Shown one piece after another: positions 22,212-33,106 of a stretch of 64,000 nt of DNA; positions within the stretch are counted from its first letter, which is position 1, and each line of letters begins with the position of its first letter. The notes beneath the pieces were generated by a model, which did not search any database, was not told where the DNA came from, and saw nothing but the letters and a program-made list of their open reading frames with translations. The stretch covers positions 30,582,771-30,646,770 of the forward strand of contig CM053266.1 in NCBI GenBank assembly GCA_028583415.1, in the 5' to 3' direction. The DNA comes from Protea cynaroides. Taxonomy: Eukaryota > Streptophyta > Magnoliopsida > Proteales > Proteaceae. Position numbers and translations under genes: made by a program.

Positions 22212-22692
22212 AACTTTTAGGGTATTGTCGTCGGCAGGAAGCGGAAAGGTGCCATCAATGAAGCTGAATTTATTCTTCGGGCCCAATGCAACGCGCTATA
22301 TTACAAGAATCGTGTCAAGTAATTACAAGAAACTCTAACTTGCAAACAAAGGATCGCAAGAAAGAATGGAAGAACCAAGCTAAAAGAAATTTCAAAATAG
22401 CAATCAGCCAGACATCAAAGGCTGAACTAGCAGAAAATACAGATGCTACGGATCTAAACAACAGAATCAACAGAAGATGATCAATAGAAACTAAAGATGT
22501 TACTGTTACAGATTTAAACAACAGAAATGATCTGTTGTGTAAACAAAGTAGACATAGAGTAAAAGCAATTGCTCGGAGTTGCAGAGTCAATCGAATTCGA
22601 AGTACGTGGGAGTTTGTAGAGATAGTTGCAGTGATTTCCCTCAGAGATCGAAGAAAAAAAAAATCAATCGGAGCGTGATCGCTCTGATACCA
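22212..22692 (-). pseudogene. Second copia element ('Copia-C'): gag start and leader with primer site
   Basis: The minus strand near 22225-22295 encodes GPKNKFSFIDGTF, the copia gag block that usually reads KNKxxFIDG. The leader runs to a primer site (plus strand GCTCTGATACCA, 22681-22692). The gag is truncated by the Copia-A boundary at 22211. Confidence 0.8.
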
Positions 22693-22816
22693 TGTTGAGA
22701 ACGAATCAATCTGAGAGAAGAATTGTGATGGCCTATATGGCTATATAGCCTTACAGAAATGTAACTAAAAAATAATTAAACTATATTTGATACACGTGTC
22801 ATCTATCTACTTAACA
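22693..22816 (-). repeat. Copia-C 5' LTR, 124 bp
   Basis: Plus strand reads TGTTGAGAACGAATC through ACTTAACA, with TG...CA ends directly next to the primer site. It is unusually short for an autonomous copia LTR. Confidence 0.7.
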
Positions 22817-22875
22817 TTTGGATAGTTCAATGTTGAAGATAAATAGATTAACCTCTTCCATGCGTTTGGAGGGTA

Positions 22876-23165
22876 AGGCCGGTTTGATAATTCTCTAGCT
22901 CTCATGAAGCTACTCCTGGTCCAAGAGTCGTTTTCTACTTCTTTTCTAGAGTCAGGATTTTTGGAATAGAATGTTATTTGATAATGCTGTTCCAAAATTA
23001 AAAAACTATGCTTCTAGAATACTGTTTGATGGTGGCGGTGGTGGTGGTGGTGGTGGCGGTGATGGGGGGGGTGGTGGTGCTTGTGGGTGGTGGCGGCGAC
23101 AGTGGTGGTGGCGACAGTGATGGTGGGTGGTGGTGGCAGTGGTGATCGGGTGCATGTTCCAATGC
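22876..23165. mobile_element. MITE fragment with (GGT)n expansion
   Basis: 22876-23030 is the inverse of about 26465-26610 (shared AGTCAGGATTTTTGGAATAG and AGAATACTGTTTGATGGTGG). A GGT/GGC/GGA-rich trinucleotide tract follows (23031-23150). The far end of the element is missing. Confidence 0.8.
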
Positions 23166-23292
23166 ACTCCCAAATGTCGGATGTTTCACTGGGGATTAGC
23201 AGCATTACATAGTATCAAGATACGTAAGATCGATGAGTTGTTACATTTTACTATCTAGGCTAAAATGATTTTTTTTTGGGGGGGGAGGTAGG

Positions 23293-23441
23293 CATATAAA
23301 TCGTCTCCTGCGGTCCTGCCGCCTGTCAAGGGCCGGATTTCAGCCGACCCACCCCCCAATGTATTGACAGGCGGCCAAACTGATCTTCAAACCCTTGAAT
23401 CAATTGCAGGACCATCCTGCCACAGGAGACTATCTCCTTCC
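23293..23441. mobile_element. ATCGTCTC-end MITE, subfamily A (copy A2)
   Basis: The inverted ends AAATCGTCTCCTGCGG and CCACAGGAGACTATCT surround ACCCACCCCCCAATGTATTG. It is flanked by a perfect 10-bp direct repeat GGGAGGTAGG (23283-23292 and 23442-23451). Confidence 0.9.
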
Positions 23442-23451
23442 GGGAGGTAGG

Positions 23452-23705
23452 GAGTTTTTACCCTCCTTGTTTACTTATTTACCATTTTTTTTTTTTTGTT
23501 AGAACTAGTTTACCCATTGGGATTCTGGAATCTGGATAGGAGCAATTAGGTCTATTTATGAGTATTTTATAAGTACAGATAGACACACACATTTATTAGT
23601 GAAGAAGCCCAGCATGTATATAAGTTCTACTAATACAAAAGCCCAGCCTATATACATCCTAATGAATCCACACATGGCCCATAGACCATCCCCCGAGTTC
23701 GGATC
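23452..23705. other. Intergenic, no gene seen
   Basis: T-rich run near 23486-23497; nothing recognised. Confidence 0.4.
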
Positions 23706-23928
23706 ATCTCCAATAGTTGGGCAGCCTAGTGAAGGATCTGACGGCCGAGGATTACTCGGTGCACAGCCTCATATGGTGCCGAGTGATCTTCGACCGTCGG
23801 ATCCCTCACTAGATGGCTCAACCACTGGAGATGATTTGGAGGCTCCCATGGCCTATTTATGGGGCTGCGCACCAAGTGATCCTCGGCTGTCGGATCCCTC
23901 ACTAGGCGGTCCAACTGCTGAAGATGAT
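23706..23928. repeat. Three copies of a ~57-bp unit, one inverted
   Basis: The unit carries GATCCTCGGCTGTCGGATCC and CTCACTAGG. It occurs inverted at about 23706-23763 and direct at about 23776-23833 and 23871-23928. It lies in an open stretch (23599-23973) with no protein similarity I recognise. Confidence 0.8.
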
Positions 23929-23973
23929 CTGGAGGCTCCCCATGGCCTATTTCCCCAACTCAAACATCATTGA

Positions 23974-25832
23974 TGGAAAGATATCTTCTGCTGTTGTCTA
24001 CTCCCTCTAGTTGTGATCCGATGGTTGGTGTTCACCTGACATACATACTGATGTATTGATATGTGTATCAAATGAACTCTAATCTCTGGATCAGGGTTGA
24101 AGTCCCTCTAACAATAGGAGAGATCCAAACCCCTAGTTTAACTATATAATAGTGACTCCATGTACTTTACATAATACATGCTGACCCATATGCTTTTGTA
24201 TGTATTTTTTTTTACTACCGGTACTACATACCTTACCAAGTATTGCCAATGAGACTCTTATAAGTCTAATCCTGAAAGTGGCAAGTCCAGAAATTGTAGA
24301 ACGGTGATGAGATTAGAAGAAAAGTACAAGTTCATGTAGGTGAAATATTCTCTCATTCTATGGTGATTATAAAGATCTTCTCCCTTTAGCTCTAGGTTTT
24401 TCCTAGATCAAGTTATATCTCGAACGTAGTCAGCTTTCGTGCGAAATCGGATGATTTCGGCCAACATCTTCATTGCCCACGAGAGCAAAAATTTTGTGTG
24501 GTCAAGCTAGAAATGGTTGCTTGATATGGCAAATATAGGCACCAATGGAGGAATTCTTTCAAGTCCTTTCTTTCTTTCACTGATGTGGAGATTAAAAAAA
24601 AAAAATAATAAAATAAAAAATAAAATAAAAAAATAAAAAAAATAAAAGAAAAGAAAAGAAACTAGTCATTCATGTGGGATTAAATTATAATGTTCCATAG
24701 TCATTGTCCTATGCTTAAATTAATGGAAGAGTGTTGACCAAAGGACATTGTTAGATCGAGCACAATACATGAAGTGATCATCTTAATGAGTAATGAGTTT
24801 TTCAATTAAAACGCCTTAAAGTGTAAAATGATATGTGGGTTTATTAGCAATGAAACTCATTGTGGGATAGGCTTAGGTTGCTTTCCGTTTCAAGGTTGGT
24901 CCTTGTGTATCTAGAGAAGAGAGCAAATCAAACCAATACAACATTGTAAAGATCATGCGCCTTCCACAAATTCTATGGCTCCACTCTTGCTTAGATTTAA
25001 TTATATTGATTTGACATGACGATCTTGTAATTCTTTCATAAATTTGTCATTTGAGTCTTGGTTGGCACAACTTTGTAGGTTTGTCCACACCATTGCCAAG
25101 ACTAATTGAGAGATGTAAGTGAGCACAATATGATTTTTCAAGGAGGAATAGGCGGTTGAAATAAAGATCTGGCTATTCGAGATCAACTCCTTTCTTTCCA
25201 TCCCCTCCCTCTCATGGTGAAACCATAGATATATAACCAAACATTCCAATGGAAGATAACTTCACCCTCCCTTTGCATTCTTACACTTATCCTTGCATCC
25301 GGATGAAAATTGGCAATGCCCAATCTTCTGGACAATGATTTAGTAAAGAAGGCAAATTTTTTTGCATAAAGTCTTTTTCATTCTTTCTATCATTTTTTCT
25401 TAACAATCAGCAAAGAATATATTAAAAATAAAAAATGTTGTACAAAAAAAGAAAAAATAAATAAAATATAGATACACGGAGAACTAACTTTGGTAAAAGA
25501 GATAAAACTAGACACTTGGATAATCTATCACCTCACTTTCAACATTGCCATCAGCATAACAAGACTGAACTAGGCACCCTAGCTTGCGAAAGAATCTACC
25601 CTATGACAATGAACGTCCCAAGCAACATCCATCGAAACAAAAGTGTGGGACTGATATAACACAAACTAACTCATATATGAATCGTATTTTCAATTGATGA
25701 TTTGTTACAGAGAAGGTGAGACACATAGGATACAAACAGAATATGGAGAGGATATTACATTAGATACATATAGAAGATTTTGTCCATATCACATGTGATA
25801 AGGTGAAGATCACATGCATGCAATCAAGATAT
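23974..25832. other. Intergenic, no gene seen
   Basis: Contains an A/AT simple tract (24594-24660) and otherwise unremarkable AT-rich DNA. No coding similarity was recognised in six frames. Confidence 0.5.
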
Positions 25833-26612
25833 GAAGGCCCCGTTTGATAATACTCCAGCCCCTTACTTCTTAGCTTCGGAGCTAATCCGGAGTAGAATGA
25901 CGATTGATAAACACGGTTCAAGTTTTGACTTCCATGGAGTGAACCGCTCCAAAAATATCTCTGGGAGCTAAAAAACTAGAGCTAAAACAACTTACTTCTC
26001 TTGCTCCGGAGCTATTACTACTACTGACTGCCATCACCACTACTACTAGCACTGCTATCATCACCACCACCACTAGCACTGCCATCATCATTACTACCCC
26101 TCCACCGCCACCATCCCCACCACCACACACAGCCGCTACCACCACCACCACCACCGCCGCCGCCACCACCACTTACCAGCACTGCTGTCACCACCACCTA
26201 CCACCTTCCACCATCGCCGCCACCACCTTCCACCATCGCCACCACTACCACCCACCACCTTCCACCATCACCGCCACCACCACCACCGTCGCCACCACCA
26301 CCCACCACCACCTACCACCATTGCCGCCACCGCCACCACCCACCACCACCGCCGCCACCACCACCCACCAGCACTGTCGCCACCACCACCCACCAACACT
26401 GTCGCCGCCACCACCCACCAGCACCACCACCACTACCCCCCCCCCACAACCACCACCACCAAACAGTATTCTGGAAGTATAGTCTTTTGATTTTGGAACA
26501 GCGTTATCAAACAGCATTCTATTCCAAAAATCCTGACTCTGGAGAAGAAGTAAAAAACGACTCCGGACCAGAAATAACTCCATGGGAGCTGGAGTGTTAT
26601 CAAAAGTGACTG
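25833..26612. mobile_element. TIR element with a ~430-bp (CCA)n-type tract
   Basis: The left GTTTGATAATACTCCAGCCCC and right GGAGCTGGAGTGTTATCAAAA are inverted. Between about 26020 and 26460 nearly all sequence is CCA/CCG/ACT trinucleotide repeats with longer higher-order units such as CACCACCACCCACCA. Its right part matches 22876-23030 inverted. It sits in the LTR side of a copia 3' end. Confidence 0.8.
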
Positions 26613-26680
26613 AAGATTGCTGATGTTGTGGGAGTCGAATATTAACATTGCTGATGGCACGGGATTCAATATCAGTCAAT

Positions 26681-27010
26681 ACACCCCCTCAAACGGAGGG
26701 CCAGGATTACGGACCTTCAGCTTATCACACATAAATTGAAACCGAGCTGTGGGCAAGGTCTTGGTGAGGACGTTGACAAGTTGATCTTGAGTTGAGATGA
26801 ATTGCACATGAAATTGAAGTTGTGCAATCCTTTTATGTACAAAGTGAAAATTAATCTAGACATGAAAGACCAGGTTTGTAGAGAGATATATGGGTTCGAT
26901 GTTATCACACCAGAGAATTGGAGGATGTTGCAACGGAAAGCCAAGTTCCCTAAAAAAAGACTCAAGTCAAATAAACTCAACAGCTGCATGAGCGCATGAG
27001 CGAGGGCCAC
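26681..27010 (-). pseudogene. Copia RNase H end and LTR start (degenerate)
   Basis: Minus frames show NLVFHVRLIF-like and NVLTKTLPTARFQF blocks of copia RNase H, split among frames. A purine tract (plus strand ACCCCCTCAAACGGAGG, 26682-26698) is the expected PPT, immediately before an LTR-like TGTATTGACTGATATTG on the minus strand. Confidence 0.75.
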
Positions 27011-27483
27011 AGTTTTATGTTAGCTAGATATCCAAGAAATGAGATTGGACACATGAGATATCACAAAGCTGCTGGTCGATTTTCTGTCAATATTAGTATT
27101 AGCCTTATTAGCTTGTGTGAAGCTTGTCAACTTGAGGACTATTGGACTTGAGAGGAACTAATCCTAGAGGAGACCATGAGTTGCAGTTGCTTTGGAGTAA
27201 ATAAAAAGTACATGAACTGACACTCTAGGTTTACTGCAAAAGCAGTAAGGTGTCAAGTGTGAGGAGTGCTGACAGTTTCTCATCGTTTGCAGGATTTAGG
27301 GTTTTTAACATCGGATCGGTTATTACAGGCCACTAAATAAACTAATCAGAAGCTTAAATTTGAACAAAATCTTTTCGATGCAATTTCTGCTTTCTGATGG
27401 CCGGTCTGAATCAATGGGAGAAAGTGCACATACAATCATGTCTATGTGGAAATACCATCACATGATGAAGAGAAACCCATAAA

Positions 27484-28255
27484 CTCGGTGATCTGCAAGA
27501 TAAAATTAAAACCCCAAATCCTTCAAATGATGAAAAACCAGCTCACCTGATTCACAGATCTGGACTCAAATCGTCTCATCCTGAGATTTGGGAGGTATGG
27601 TGGCAACCTCACTGGATGGTCGTCACAGGGGGTCGTATGAATCCGATCCCTCTGTTCGAGTCGACACTCTCTTGTCGGCTCGACTTGTCGACTCAAACGG
27701 AGAGATCGGATTCATCCAATCCCCACGTGACAATCCGTAGGATCACCGTCACGCCTCCCAAATTTCAGAGATAAGACAATTTGGATCCCACAGATCTGAT
27801 GAAGCGAACCCTAAAATTCGCAAAATTTAGTGGTTTGCAAGATAAAATGAAAACCCTAAAACATGCTGACCTAGTTCAGACATGATGATAAAGCCTACGA
27901 ACCTAAACTCAGGGTTCTGCAAGATAAAATGAAAACCCAAAATCCTGCAAAATGATGAGAAACATGGCATGTTGACCTAGGTCAGACATGATGAAGGCCT
28001 AGCAACCCTAAAACCTCAGTGTTCTGCAATATAAAATGAAAACCCAAAATCATGCAAATGATGAGAAACATGCTCACCTGGTTCAGAATGATGAAGACCT
28101 AGGAACCCTACAACTCAGTGTTCTGCAAGATAAAATGAAAACCATACATCCTGCAATAAAAAATAAGAAACATGCTTCACCCGATGCAGAAATGATGAAG
28201 GCCTTGGAACCCTAAAACTCAGTGTTTTGCAAGATTAAATAAAACCCTAAATCCT
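27484..28255. repeat. Tandem array, about six units of ~98-108 bp
   Basis: Units begin with variants of ACTCAGTGTTCTGCAAGATA followed by AAATGAAAACCC, CAAATGATGAGAAACATG and TTCAGACATGATGAAG. Starts lie near 27484, 27825, 27906, 28014, 28112 and 28219. A MITE interrupts the array after the first unit. Confidence 0.9.
27562..27788. mobile_element. ATCGTCTC-end MITE, subfamily B' , inside the tandem array
   Basis: The left GGACTCAAATCGTCTCATCC and right AGACAATTTGGATCC are inverted. A perfect 9-bp direct repeat CACAGATCT flanks it (27553-27561 and 27789-27797). The centre carries GACACTCTCTTGTCGGCTCG, as in the 59581 copy. Confidence 0.9.
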
Positions 28256-28311
28256 ACAAACGATGAGAAACATGCGTACCCGGTTCAGACATGTCTAGGC
28301 TGTTAGTATAG

Positions 28312-28352
28312 CGTCCAAATCGTCTCCTGCGAGGGTATTCGCGGGAGACGTT
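28312..28352. mobile_element. Short ATCGTCTC hairpin, partial MITE (subfamily D)
   Basis: The near-palindrome GTCTCCTGCGA...TCGCGGGAGAC is followed by ACGTTGCT. It is homologous to, and in opposite orientation to, 29189-29291. Confidence 0.6.
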
Positions 28353-28458
28353 GCTGTTTGTCCGATGCGTGATTCGTAAAGATTATTTTATCCAAAGTCT
28401 CATAAAAACCCGCTGCACAAGACACAGTATTCAACGACAAGCATCATATCAAATGCCT

Positions 28459-29005
28459 GAATCTGAAAGGCAGGGAAAACAGGGATGCAGACCAACGTTT
28501 CAGAGAGGATTGAAAGAGGAGGAAGAGAGAAACGAGAGAGAGAGAAGAGAGAGAGCAGCGGAGGAGAGGCCCTGGGTTCCAAATCGCGGCAGAGAAAGGA
28601 AGAAGAAAGTTGAGAGAGAGAGAGCGAGCGGCGGTACACGAGAGGAGGTCGTAGAGGGCGACGGAACTCGAAACTCGACGGAAGCGAAAAGAGCCGTTGG
28701 ATTCTGCCTGTTCGCTTCTGGGTCTCCACTGTTCTTCCAAGACTTCGACGAGGAAGAAGAGCAAGGGATGAGTAGTAATATTATAAGGCATCTTCTTGAA
28801 GCAGATTAGATTTCAGACTTCCAAGTATGAAGACGACGAGGTCATCCATGGTGATGGTTTGGGAGGACTATACTTTGGTGATAGTAGTAATGAGGAAGGA
28901 GGAAATGGGATCTCCTTTTACGGAGTTCCTGCGGATGGGTTGTTGGATTTTGATGACGAAGCTGCTAACTACCATACGCTTTTGCAATCCGAACTCTTCA
29001 TGTAG
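28459..29005 (+). other. Unrecognised coding-like region between inverted D elements
   Basis: An open frame at 28351-28809 is Arg/Glu-rich because it reads through GA repeats. It ends FFQDFDEEEEQGMSSNIIRH-like and stops at 28807-28809. An overlapping +1 frame (28796-29005) is acidic, with KYEDDEVIHGDGLGG and GVPADGLLDFDDEA, and stops after LLQSELFM. GC content is higher than in surrounding DNA. I do not recognise the family. The frame change at the join and a T-run soon after (29011-29029, not poly-A) leave it open whether this is a pseudogene, an exon pair or noncoding. Confidence 0.3.
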
Positions 29006-29188
29006 TTCTACATTTTTTTTTTTTTTTTGAAATCTATCTGCTTCTCTGAAAAGAAGAAAGGGGTTCAGAAATGGAGTTTTAGAAGAAGGTAAAATAGACT
29101 AGAAGAAACTTCGATCCAACCATCTTCTTCCTCTGCCCTCTCTCCCTCTGAAACGCATTTGCTTTGTGCTGTTTACCATTCACCAGTG

Positions 29189-29291
29189 TGTGTCCTGCGA
29201 CGGGATTTCGTGAGACATCGGATAAGTCCGATTCCACGTGGCTTTTATCGGATATGAGCAGCAACGTCCCTCGCAGGAGACGATTTGGATC
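29189..29291. mobile_element. ~100-bp hairpin MITE (subfamily D)
   Basis: The left GTGTCCTGCGACGGGA and right TCCCTCGCAGGAGACGATTT are inverted. The interior has an inverted ATCGGATAAG/CTTTTATCGGAT pair. Confidence 0.65.
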
Positions 29292-29669
29292 ATACCCCAG
29301 AGAGAGAGAGAGAGATTTACCCCAGAGAGAGAGAGAGAGCATGCAATATGCATGGCTCCTCGCACGCCATTCACAAAGGCAACCGATGTACCGATGGTCT
29401 CTGAAAATGGCATACAGGGAGCCAGGCATATATTTATACGTTGATACGTATGTTACCTTATCAGTTGGCGTTGGCCATGATCACCATGTCTAGGTTGCAT
29501 CAGGTGAGACCAACAGACAGTAAAGAGAAGACCCACTCATGAACCAATGAAATATTGAGGGGAATGAAATTGAAGTGAGGAGAAAACCATGGATGGTGGA
29601 GAGGAAGGACAGTGCAGTATCTAATATTTATCCTGTAAGGAACTACAATTGAAAGTAAGATGCAATAGC

Positions 29670-29706
<37 letters not shown>

Positions 29707-30578
29707 CTTTTCTTTGTTGAGAAACCATTTACCAACCGCCTTTTGAGTTGGCATAAAACAAACAAACAGAGTTGATGAATCAGGATGAGTGTGTTTGTGG
29801 GATTTTAATGATCTCAGTTGCACACTTTGAACCACCCCAAGTTGCTACATTTTAAAATATTTAGTAGAAAGGAAAGAGAGAAAGTGATGATAGCCTGTTT
29901 GGTATGGGTTTTTAATTCGTCCTTTTCTGAGTCGTAAAGAACAGGTTCTTGTTCTCCTCTGAAACTAATTTGTCTGGGAGTGCTTGGAAAACTTGGATTC
30001 CTCCTCTGAAAATTAATATTACTTGTCCTCTGTTCTCTCTCTTTCTCTCTCTCTCTCTCCATCGTTGTCATGTCCAAGTACTCAAGTAATTAGGACCAAT
30101 AAAGCTTACTGGTTCCCTTAAAAAAAAAACCATTCAGAAAGAGTACATGTTGTTCTTATGACACTGAGCAGATAATCAAAGAGAAGCTTACAATGGCCTA
30201 GAGAATTATGGAGATTTTCTGCTGGGGTGCCAGAAGAAAGGTAAAAGATAAAATGAAATCTTTATCAAATCTAAATTAAAAATTAGAAAGATGGTTCCTA
30301 AATTGCACGATTTTTTTTTGGTAGAACTGAATTGCACGATTAGAGGCATGGGTAATGGGATCCTCCACCATTCATTTGGGCTGTTACACGCAAGGTTCTT
30401 AATCTCAGTTTTTAGCATAGTTTTGGATCTAGCTTAAATCCGTGATACCTATTTTTTCTGGTTGAATTTGAAATCTAGATTTAAACCTATCAAAACCCTT
30501 GAATTCTATGTCAAAATCTATTGAAACTTAGTACAAGGTTTTATCAGCTCTTGGGTTCATCTCAAATAAGGGGGGAGG
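29292..30578. other. Intergenic with simple repeats
   Basis: (GA)n runs near 29300-29340, (CT)n at 29675-29704 and CT-rich sequence at 30030-30060. No gene seen. Confidence 0.5.
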
Positions 30579-31077
30579 TGTCAAGTTTTCAATTTAAAAG
30601 TTAGAATGGTAGTAAGTGGAGTGATTCTTCGTATATAAGAACCCAAGATTTCAATCTCATTAACAATGTTGGACCATTCTCAATACTCTCCCTCTCATGT
30701 AGCCCCATCTTTGGGTGGTGTAGATTTGATAGTATATGTGGCAGTACATAGCGTTTTTCAAGTGACTAATCTCTTTTTTGGATGACATATGTAGTCCTTC
30801 TTTTGGGAAATTAGTCCCTCTTTTTCGGTGACATGTAGTTTCTCTTTTGGGTGACCATCCCTCTTTGGATGATCATACCCATAGTCTCTCTTTTATATAT
30901 TTGACATCCCTTTTTCGATGATTGATTCTCTTTTTAGGGTTACTATGAGAGGGAACCTAGAGCCTCGATACCATGTAAGGTTTCTAATTCAAAAGTTCGA
31001 ACTAGTAAATAAAAGGACTCTCCATATATAAGGACATAAGATTCCAATCTCATTAGCAATTTAGAACTATTCCCAAT
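30579..31077 (-). mobile_element. TRIM-like miniature LTR element
   Basis: Direct repeats of about 105 bp (30579-30685 and 30974-31077) share TTCAATTTAAAAGTT-like and GATTTCAATCTCATTAACAA-like blocks. They surround only ~290 bp. Next to the right repeat is a primer-site-like sequence (plus strand GCCTCGATACCA, 30962-30973). Next to the left one is a purine tract on the minus strand (complement of CTCTCCCTCTCATG). The interior is built from degenerate ~30-bp units such as CTCTTTTGGGTGACCAT. No coding capacity. Confidence 0.7.
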
Positions 31078-31554
31078 GGTTATGTTTGGTTGCAAGGGGA
31101 GTTGAAGAAGGGAAATGAAAATTTTAAACTTTAAATGGAAACTTTTGTAATGATTACAGCCAATGCTATCATATTACTATTACTATGTAACTAATTCTAA
31201 ATTATTCTATATTTAGGTATTTAGTTGTTAATTTACGCTTCACTAAATATGTTAAGTAGTTTACCTGCGTGTACTTATATGTTAAGTAGTTTAGGTAATT
31301 TATACAATCATGTTGTGTTGCAAGAGAATAGTTTACCTCCATGTACTTATATCTTCCTTGGGATTCCATCATCATCCATATCCAATGGGTCCCATACTCT
31401 AAAGGTGAGTCCTACACCACATCGACGATGATGAGATCCCTTGGAGAGTACATGTACCTGCATGTAACTCGTGTTACAACTATAAAAGTTTCCATTGAAA
31501 GTTAAAAAATTTCATTTCCCTTTCCTATAATTCTACTTACAACCAAACAAAGCC
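31078..31554. mobile_element. Tourist-like MITE, 477 bp
   Basis: The TIRs GGTTATGTTTGGTTGCAAGG and CTTACAACCAAACAAAGCC continue inward with GGGAAATGAAA.TTTT and TTTCCATT blocks. The flanking trinucleotide AAT is duplicated (31075-31077 and 31555-31557). It lies exactly at the end of the TRIM-like right repeat. Confidence 0.75.
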
Positions 31555-31970
31555 AATAATGGGAGCATAATCAAACACCGAGAAAACCTGGCCTCATAGC
31601 TCTCTTTTCAGAGCCCAATTGCTTAATAATTCTGAGGTCTCCTTCTTTGATCTTCATTTAAAATAACTATATGATAACTATTATCTTACCTAGCTACAAT
31701 TATCACCCGTTAACAATAACTTTCCATGCAACACAAATAATAACCCATACAAGCACCTAACACAGTGATGAGAGCTGATCGATCTAAGTGTAGAAAAAGA
31801 GCTGCAGCTGGTTCTTTACTTTTACAAATATGACGAAAATGGTGGAAAAAAACAGAGTAAAAGGTGGTATGTTCTTATCGTTTATAGGGTTGGAAGGAAC
31901 AACAGAGGGAATCCGATTCTGTTCCGTGACAGTGCCCACTGCCTACTGCATGCCCACAGTTCATGGTGCC

Positions 31971-32010
<40 letters not shown>

Positions 32011-32214
32011 TTCCCACTAGTCTCCTCCCGCGTGGCTTCACTTCCATGGTCATGATTGTCATCATCATCCCGGCCATGACCATCTATCCCCACATGCATT
32101 CCAAGATGTAATTCAGCATGATCAGAGTAAAACTTGACAAAATATGCCGACCAAACAAAGATTTAAAACACCACAAAAGAGACAAGTGATGACCATGGAA
32201 AATCAAGGTTAGAG

Positions 32215-32394
32215 ATGCGTCTCTATCTTTTAGGATGCTCATGGGCGGCGGTTTTGTTTTTACTAGTTATTTGTTCATCATTTTTGGCTATGATTTTCGG
32301 TACTGATGGTATTATCGCAGGTGAAGAATTAACTTATCCCGATGACAATGTTGAAGGTGGAGAATTATTTTACGCTATCTTTGTATTTTTTTAA
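32215..32394 (+). CDS. Candidate small ORF, 59 codons, one hydrophobic segment
   Basis: Starts ATGCGTCTCTATCTTTTAGG and ends TTTTTTTAA. The product has a strongly hydrophobic residue 3-29 stretch (including AAVLFLLVICSSFLAMIFG), then an acidic segment (GEELTYPDDNVEGGE) and a hydrophobic tail, a pattern suggesting a small membrane or secreted peptide. I do not recognise it. It is followed 45 bp later by a 23-base A run, which could be a retrocopy tail. Without transcript or conservation evidence this may be chance. Confidence 0.2.
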   Translation: MRLYLLGCSWAAVLFLLVICSSFLAMIFGTDGIIAGEELTYPDDNVEGGELFYAIFVFF

Positions 32395-33020
32395 TTAATT
32401 TTTTCCTCTATATTAAATCAAATTCTCTTGCTGATTCTTCAAAAAAAAAAAAAAAAAAAAAAAATCTAAAGGTATAAAAGTAAACCTTGAACACCGTTGG
32501 TGAGAGAGAGAGTGTCAATCATCTTTCCTCCATGGGTTTTCTTCTTTCCTGGTGTAAGCGTTTCTTCAGTACTCTCTTATTTAAAGAGGGTGGTTATCCA
32601 TGTAAAAATGGAATGTGTTATTTTAAAAAATCACAAAATAAATTTGAATCATCTATTTTTATGAGTTCTTATTTTGGATCTTATGTTTTACATACATGAA
32701 CATACATGAAATGCATGCATATTAAGAACACATGGGTATTTAATTGAATTAAATTTTAATTTTTACGTGGCTAATCTAGACCATCTCTTCTCTATCCATA
32801 CGATGGAATAAGGGCTGACAGAATAGATATTTGTAATGTTTGAAAAAATAATGTAATTTTGTAACAAGAATAAGTGTCTTTTTTTTTTTTAAAACAATTA
32901 AAAACTAACAACCCAGCCATGCATGATTTATCTCGAGAAAGAAAAAAACCAAAAAAAAAATTGGTTATTTTTTTGGTTTAAAATTTAAAAAATTTTAAAA
33001 AAATAAATTATTAAATATAA

Positions 33021-33022
<2 letters not shown>

Positions 33023-33105
<83 letters not shown>
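33023..33105. repeat. 83-base A homopolymer
   Basis: An uninterrupted A run in an A-rich neighbourhood. The length is uncertain on technical grounds. Confidence 0.9.

Positions 33106-33106
<1 letters not shown>

Noticed and set aside
23293..23451. Possible hairpin ncRNA or tRNA-like structure
   Set aside because: The inverted ends plus 10-bp target duplication identify it as a MITE; no tRNA anticodon arm or box A/B could be seen.
25918..26679. Val/Gly-rich open frames over the trinucleotide tract
   Set aside because: Pure CCA/GGT repeat translation with no domain and no start context; repeat artefact.
27484..28255. Possible CRISPR-like repeat array
   Set aside because: Units of ~100 bp are diverged along their whole length, with no short conserved repeat and unique spacer pattern, and the genome is plant nuclear.
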